From positions 310,001 to 374,000 of the forward strand of contig NZ_FNOX01000003.1 of NCBI RefSeq assembly GCF_900107155.1: a DNA stretch of 64,000 nt. Reading direction: 5' to 3'. Positions 60,305 through 64,000 of this stretch are shown here, piece by piece. The DNA comes from Pseudomonas salomonii (GTDB taxonomy: Bacteria > Pseudomonadota > Gammaproteobacteria > Pseudomonadales > Pseudomonadaceae). Made by a program: the position numbers and the translations under genes. Within the stretch, counting starts at the first letter, position 1. The number at the start of each line of letters is the position of its first letter. Under the pieces are notes generated by a model. The model had not been told where the DNA came from, did not search any database, and worked only from the letters and a program-made list of their open reading frames with translations.

Positions 60305-61150
60305 ATGAAGTTCGAAGGCACCCAGGCCTATGTGGCTACCGATGACCTGAAACTGGCCGTCAACGCCGCCATCACCCTGGAGCGGCCGCTGCTGGTCAAG
60401 GGCGAACCGGGCACCGGCAAGACCATGCTTGCCGAGCAGTTGGCCGAATCCTTCGGCGCCAAGCTGATCACCTGGCACATCAAGTCGACCACCAAGGCGC
60501 ATCAGGGCCTGTATGAGTACGACGCGGTCAGCCGCCTGCGCGACTCGCAGTTGGGCAATGAGAAAGTCCACGATGTGCGCAACTACCTGAAAAAAGGCAA
60601 GCTCTGGGAAGCCTTCGAGGCCGATGAGCGCGTGATTCTGCTGATCGATGAAATCGACAAGGCCGACATCGAGTTCCCCAACGACCTGTTGCAGGAACTC
60701 GACAAGATGGAGTTCTACGTCTACGAAATCGACGAGACCATCAAGGCCAGGAAACGCCCGATCATCATCATTACTTCCAACAACGAAAAAGAGCTGCCGG
60801 ACGCCTTCCTGCGCCGCTGCTTCTTCCACTACATCGCCTTCCCCGATCGCAGCACCCTGCAAAAAATCGTCGACGTGCACTACCCCGACATCAAGAAGGA
60901 CCTGGTCAGCGAAGCGCTGGACGTGTTCTTCGACGTGCGCAAAGTGCCGGGCCTGAAGAAAAAGCCGTCCACCTCCGAGCTGGTCGACTGGCTCAAGCTG
61001 TTGATGGCCGACAACATCGGCGAAGCCGTGCTGCGCGAGCGCGACCCGACCAAAGCCATCCCGCCGCTGGCCGGCGCCCTGGTCAAGAACGAGCAGGACG
61101 TACAGCTGCTGGAGCGTCTGGCGTTCATGAGCCGTCGCGGTAATCGCTGA
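60305..61150 (+). CDS. MoxR-type AAA+ ATPase
   Basis: A 281-residue AAA+ ATPase. Walker A is KGEPGTGKTMLAEQ (about 33-43), Walker B is VILLIDEIDKAD, sensor 1 is IIITSNNEKELPDAFLRR and the arginine finger is in the same stretch. MoxR proteins act as chaperones with a VWA partner, which is encoded directly downstream with a one-base overlap. The target is unknown. GAGGAATG precedes the ATG. Confidence 0.9.
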   Translation: MKFEGTQAYVATDDLKLAVNAAITLERPLLVKGEPGTGKTMLAEQLAESFGAKLITWHIKSTTKAHQGLYEYDAVSRLRDSQLGNEKVHDVRNYLKKGKLWEAFEADERVILLIDEIDKADIEFPNDLLQELDKMEFYVYEIDETIKARKRPIIIITSNNEKELPDAFLRRCFFHYIAFPDRSTLQKIVDVHYPDIKKDLVSEALDVFFDVRKVPGLKKKPSTSELVDWLKLLMADNIGEAVLRERDPTKAIPPLAGALVKNEQDVQLLERLAFMSRRGNR

Positions 61151-62328
61151 TGCTGCTCAACCTGTTCAATGAGATGCGCGCCGCCAAGGTGCCGGTGTCG
61201 GTGCGCGAACTGCTCGACCTGATCAACGCGCTTAAACAGCGCGTGGTCTTTGCCGACATGGACGAGTTTTATTACTTGGCCCGGGCGATTCTGGTCAAGG
61301 ACGAGCGGCATTTCGACAAGTTCGACCGCGCGTTCGGCGCCTATTTCAATGGGCTGGAAAAGCTCGACGACCACTTGCAGGCGTTGATCCCTGAAGAATG
61401 GCTGCGCAAGGAATTCGAACGCTCGCTGACCGATGAGGAACGCGCGCAGATCCAGTCCCTTGGCGGCCTGGACAAGTTGATAGAAGAGTTCAAGAAACGC
61501 CTGGAAGAACAGAAAGAACGCCACGCCGGCGGCAACAAGTGGATCGGCACCGGCGGCACCAGCCCGTTTGGCTCCGGCGGCTACAACCCGGAGGGTATTC
61601 GGGTTGGCGATGCCGGCAAACGCCAGGGCAAAGCCGTGAAGGTCTGGGACCAGCGCGAATACAAGAACCTCGACGATCAGGTCGAGCTGGGCACGCGCAA
61701 TATCAAGATCGCCCTGCGCCGCCTGCGCAAGTTTGCGCGTCAGGGTGCGGCTGAAGAGCTGGATATCGACGGCACCATCGACCACACGGCGCGGGATGCC
61801 GGCTTATTGAATATCCAGATGCGCCCGGAGCGGCGCAACACCATCAAGCTGTTGCTGCTGTTCGATATCGGCGGTTCGATGGACGCTCACGTGAAGATCT
61901 GCGAAGAGCTGTTTTCGGCGTGCAAGACCGAGTTCAAGCACCTGGAGTACTTCTACTTCCACAACTTCGTGTACGAGTCGGTGTGGAAGAACAACCAGCG
62001 CCGCACTTCGGAGCGCACCTCCACCCAGGATCTGCTGCACAAGTACGGCGCCGACTACAAAGTGATCTTTATCGGCGATGCGTCGATGGCGCCGTATGAA
62101 ATCACCCAGGCCGGCGGCAGTGTCGAGCACTGGAATGAAGAGCCTGGGTATGTGTGGATGCAGCGCTTCATGGCCAAGTACAAGAAGCTGATCTGGATTA
62201 ACCCCTACCCGAAAGACACCTGGGGTTATACGGCGTCGACGGCAATTGTGCGCGAGTTGGTGGAGGATCAGATGTACCCGCTGACGTTGCGTGGGTTGGA
62301 AGAAGGGATGCGGTTTCTTTCCAAGTAA
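61150..62328 (+). CDS. VWA/CoxE-like protein, partner of the MoxR ATPase
   Basis: A 392-residue protein with a helical N-terminal part, a Gly-rich loop (GTGGTSPFGSGGYNPEG, about 134-150) and a C-terminal von Willebrand type A domain with a metal site resembling DxSxS: LLLFDIGGSMDAH. Its start ATG overlaps the stop of the MoxR gene (TGATG), so the two are coupled. MoxR-VWA pairs assemble or activate metal-containing or membrane complexes; the client is not evident from neighbours. Confidence 0.88.
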   Translation: MLLNLFNEMRAAKVPVSVRELLDLINALKQRVVFADMDEFYYLARAILVKDERHFDKFDRAFGAYFNGLEKLDDHLQALIPEEWLRKEFERSLTDEERAQIQSLGGLDKLIEEFKKRLEEQKERHAGGNKWIGTGGTSPFGSGGYNPEGIRVGDAGKRQGKAVKVWDQREYKNLDDQVELGTRNIKIALRRLRKFARQGAAEELDIDGTIDHTARDAGLLNIQMRPERRNTIKLLLLFDIGGSMDAHVKICEELFSACKTEFKHLEYFYFHNFVYESVWKNNQRRTSERTSTQDLLHKYGADYKVIFIGDASMAPYEITQAGGSVEHWNEEPGYVWMQRFMAKYKKLIWINPYPKDTWGYTASTAIVRELVEDQMYPLTLRGLEEGMRFLSK

Positions 62329-62340
62329 ATGAAGATCAAA

Positions 62341-62368
62341 TGTGGGAGCGGGCTTGCTCGCTCCCACA
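62341..62368. repeat. Collapsed REP element (28-bp hairpin)
   Basis: tgtgggagcgggcttg followed directly by ctcgctcccaca: the outer ends of a REPIN with the central part missing. It lies between the convergent VWA gene and pxpC. Confidence 0.75.
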
Positions 62369-62371
62369 TTT

Positions 62372-63286
62372 TTAGATCGCGTTAAACCGCTGCAAAAACT
62401 CGATGTGCTGCCGATGCGCCGTCTCCTGCACCACCGGCGCCAACCTCACCGTCTCCCCCGGCAAACACTGCGCCAGCCGCGCCAGCGCCAACGGCGTCAA
62501 AGCGCCCAAACGTGGATACCCACCAATGGTCTGCCGGTCATTAAGCAACACGATCGGCTGCCCATCCGGCGGCACCTGGATCGCACCCAGCGCAATCCCT
62601 TCAGAAATCAACGACGGCCCTTGATACTGCAACGGCGTGCCCAGCAAACGCATGCCCATGCGATCGGCACGGCTATCCAGCGACCAGTCGGTATTGAATG
62701 CATCGAACAGGCTCTGCCCGCTGAACTGGCCGATCTGCGCGCCGACAATCACCTCCAGCGGCGCTTTTGCCGGCAGATCAGGCGTGCTCAGCACTTTCAT
62801 CGCGCCGCCCGTACCGGAATAAACCAACCGCCCGCCTTCGGCCAAGGCCTTGCCTAAACCGTCCAGCCCGCCCAATGCCTCACGCACCACCGTGGCACAA
62901 CTGCCCAGCACAGCCGGCGCATCAAACCCGCCGGGCGCCGCCAGGTAAGCCCGCGCACCGCTGAACGGCTGGGTAAAGCGCAGACGCTGGCCCTTTTGCA
63001 GGATAAAACTGCGCCCAGGGCTGATGGCGCGTTCGTCGATATAGGCGCCTAAATCCGCCCCGGCCAATGCCAGCAAACAATAGTCTTCGGCCTGCACGGT
63101 AAACCCGCCCAAGGTGATTTCCACCACCGATGCATCCAGCGCATTGCCCAGCAGCCAATTGGCCCAAGACATCGACACCCAATCCAGCGCACCACCCTGG
63201 GTCACGCCCAGGTGGCGCACGCCAAAGCGCCCGGCGTCCTGCAACAGGCACAGCGGCGTGCTGGCCTCGATCAACAAGCGGCTCAT
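62372..63286 (-). CDS. pxpC: 5-oxoprolinase subunit C (PxpC)
   Basis: A 304-residue protein of the biotin-dependent carboxyltransferase (KipA/AHS2) family. The signature VLQDAGRFGVRHLGVTQGGALD is at the N-terminus, and LGNALDASVVEITLGG and the C-terminal GGYPRLGALTPLALARLAQ follow. With PxpB and PxpA it hydrolyses 5-oxoproline to glutamate using ATP. Its start overlaps the pxpB stop by four bases (ATGA). Confidence 0.92.
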   Translation of the reverse strand: MSRLLIEASTPLCLLQDAGRFGVRHLGVTQGGALDWVSMSWANWLLGNALDASVVEITLGGFTVQAEDYCLLALAGADLGAYIDERAISPGRSFILQKGQRLRFTQPFSGARAYLAAPGGFDAPAVLGSCATVVREALGGLDGLGKALAEGGRLVYSGTGGAMKVLSTPDLPAKAPLEVIVGAQIGQFSGQSLFDAFNTDWSLDSRADRMGMRLLGTPLQYQGPSLISEGIALGAIQVPPDGQPIVLLNDRQTIGGYPRLGALTPLALARLAQCLPGETVRLAPVVQETAHRQHIEFLQRFNAI

Positions 63287-63987
63287 GCCTGCGCCTCCAA
63301 GGACGTGTCATCGCCACCCAGATTGATGAATTCGGCGTGATCAACTGCTTCGAAACGCACCGTGTCGCCCGGTTGCATCAGGCTGTAGCCGTCACGCTCA
63401 CGGTCGAACAGTTTGGCCGGGGTGCGGCCGATCAGGTTCCAGCCGCCCGGCGACACCACCGGGTAGGCAGCGGTTTGCCGCTCGGCAATCCCGACACTGC
63501 CGGCCACCACGCGTTTACGCGGTGTGTTGAGGCGTGGCGTGGCGAGGATTTCGTCCACCAACCCCATAAAGGCAAAGCCGGGGGCGAAACCGAGGGCAAA
63601 TACCTGGTATTCGTGGGCACTGTGACGATGAATCACGTCCTCAACCGACAACCCGCTGCGCTGGCTGAGCAAGGTCAGTTCCGGGCCGACACTCAGGTCG
63701 TACCACACCGGCAACACGTGGCACTGGCCGCTGCCTTGCGCCTGGGGTTGCAAGTCGGTCAGCGCCTGATCGATCAGTTCCCGCGCTTGAGCGGGGCTCA
63801 GCGCAGTCAGGTCGTAATGCACCATCAAGGTCGTGTAGGACGGCACCAGATCCACCAGCGCGTTACCAAAACCTTCACGCAGACGTTGGGTGGCGGCGAG
63901 CATCCACGGCATGTTGGCTTCGGCAATCACCTCAAACAGACGCACCATCAGGCAGTCGATGGCCACCACTTCGATGCGTGGCTTCAT
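63283..63987 (-). CDS. pxpB: 5-oxoprolinase subunit B (PxpB)
   Basis: A 234-residue protein of the KipI/allophanate hydrolase subunit 1 family. The signature FALGFAPGFAFMGLVDE and TPRKRVVAGSVGIAERQTAAYP followed by SPGGWNLIGRTP are intact. It is ATP-dependent and forms 5-oxoprolinase with PxpC and the LamB/YcsF protein PxpA, expected upstream to the right of the window. The ATG at 63987 lies 13 bases from the window edge, so an upstream in-frame start cannot be excluded. Confidence 0.9.
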   Translation of the reverse strand: MKPRIEVVAIDCLMVRLFEVIAEANMPWMLAATQRLREGFGNALVDLVPSYTTLMVHYDLTALSPAQARELIDQALTDLQPQAQGSGQCHVLPVWYDLSVGPELTLLSQRSGLSVEDVIHRHSAHEYQVFALGFAPGFAFMGLVDEILATPRLNTPRKRVVAGSVGIAERQTAAYPVVSPGGWNLIGRTPAKLFDRERDGYSLMQPGDTVRFEAVDHAEFINLGGDDTSLEAQA

Positions 63988-64000
63988 GCTGGCTTCAACG

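Overview
The window reads as a chromosomal segment of a Pseudomonas of the fluorescens group. Support comes from the codon use and GC-rich core genes, from gene neighbourhoods that follow the Pseudomonas aeruginosa order (lolCDE-pilZ-glpQ-sthA; gap-mfd-csiV; nagZ-psrA-lexA-sulA; topA; fadBA; usp; uup; slt), and from many palindromic REP/REPIN elements of the kind that are abundant in fluorescens-group genomes. These comparisons come from memory of the families and gene orders; no search was run.

Region 1 (1-2,510) is the right end of an integrated element. It carries the 3' part of a coiled-coil protein of unknown function, a possible 25-residue membrane peptide too short for routine ORF calling, a MerR-like helix-turn-helix protein and a tyrosine-recombinase integrase abutting the 5' end of dusA. 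Three 13-bp iterated motifs lie between the integrase start and dusA. dusA (tRNA-dihydrouridine synthase A) is a recognised insertion target of integrative elements. The element continues to the left beyond the window, so its cargo cannot be judged.

Region 2 (2,514-23,130) is core genome: dusA, tal (pentose phosphate pathway), the rssB-rssC pair (RpoS control), a PilZ protein, mlaA (outer-membrane lipid asymmetry), a HAD-fold protein that has lost its nucleophile, queF (queuosine), a copper module (copI divergent from copRS, with a CopR-type box between them), the lipoprotein exporter lolCDE, a second PilZ protein, a glycerophosphodiesterase, sthA, an exported chalcone-isomerase-like protein, an MFS organic-acid transporter and a long-form glyceraldehyde-3-phosphate dehydrogenase.

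Region 3 (23,480-37,900) holds genome maintenance and stress functions: mfd, csiV, a SWIM/SNF2 helicase, nagZ, psrA with two abutting PsrA boxes, the SOS pair lexA-sulA with two LexA boxes, two small conserved genes, topA and a DUF1653 gene.

Region 4 (37,980-50,640) contains the fatty-acid beta-oxidation operon fadBA, a 497-bp gap that ends in a plus-strand terminator with no annotated gene in front of it (candidate small RNA), a universal stress protein, the ABC-F protein Uup, the lytic transglycosylase Slt, an MsbA-like ABC exporter, a PA1571-family small protein and pdxB.

Region 5 (50,840-64,000) contains a MATE pump, tusA, rlmM, acnA, an LpxO-type lipid A hydroxylase, cysK, a DUF748 protein, a MoxR/VWA pair and the pxpBC part of 5-oxoprolinase.

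No CRISPR array, rRNA, tRNA, transposase, BGC or phage structural gene was seen. I found no complete undescribed multi-gene system. The best leads are the element end at dusA with its small membrane ORF and operator-like palindromes, the candidate RNA upstream of fadB, the three composite palindromic repeats, and a possible attenuator between lolD and lolE.
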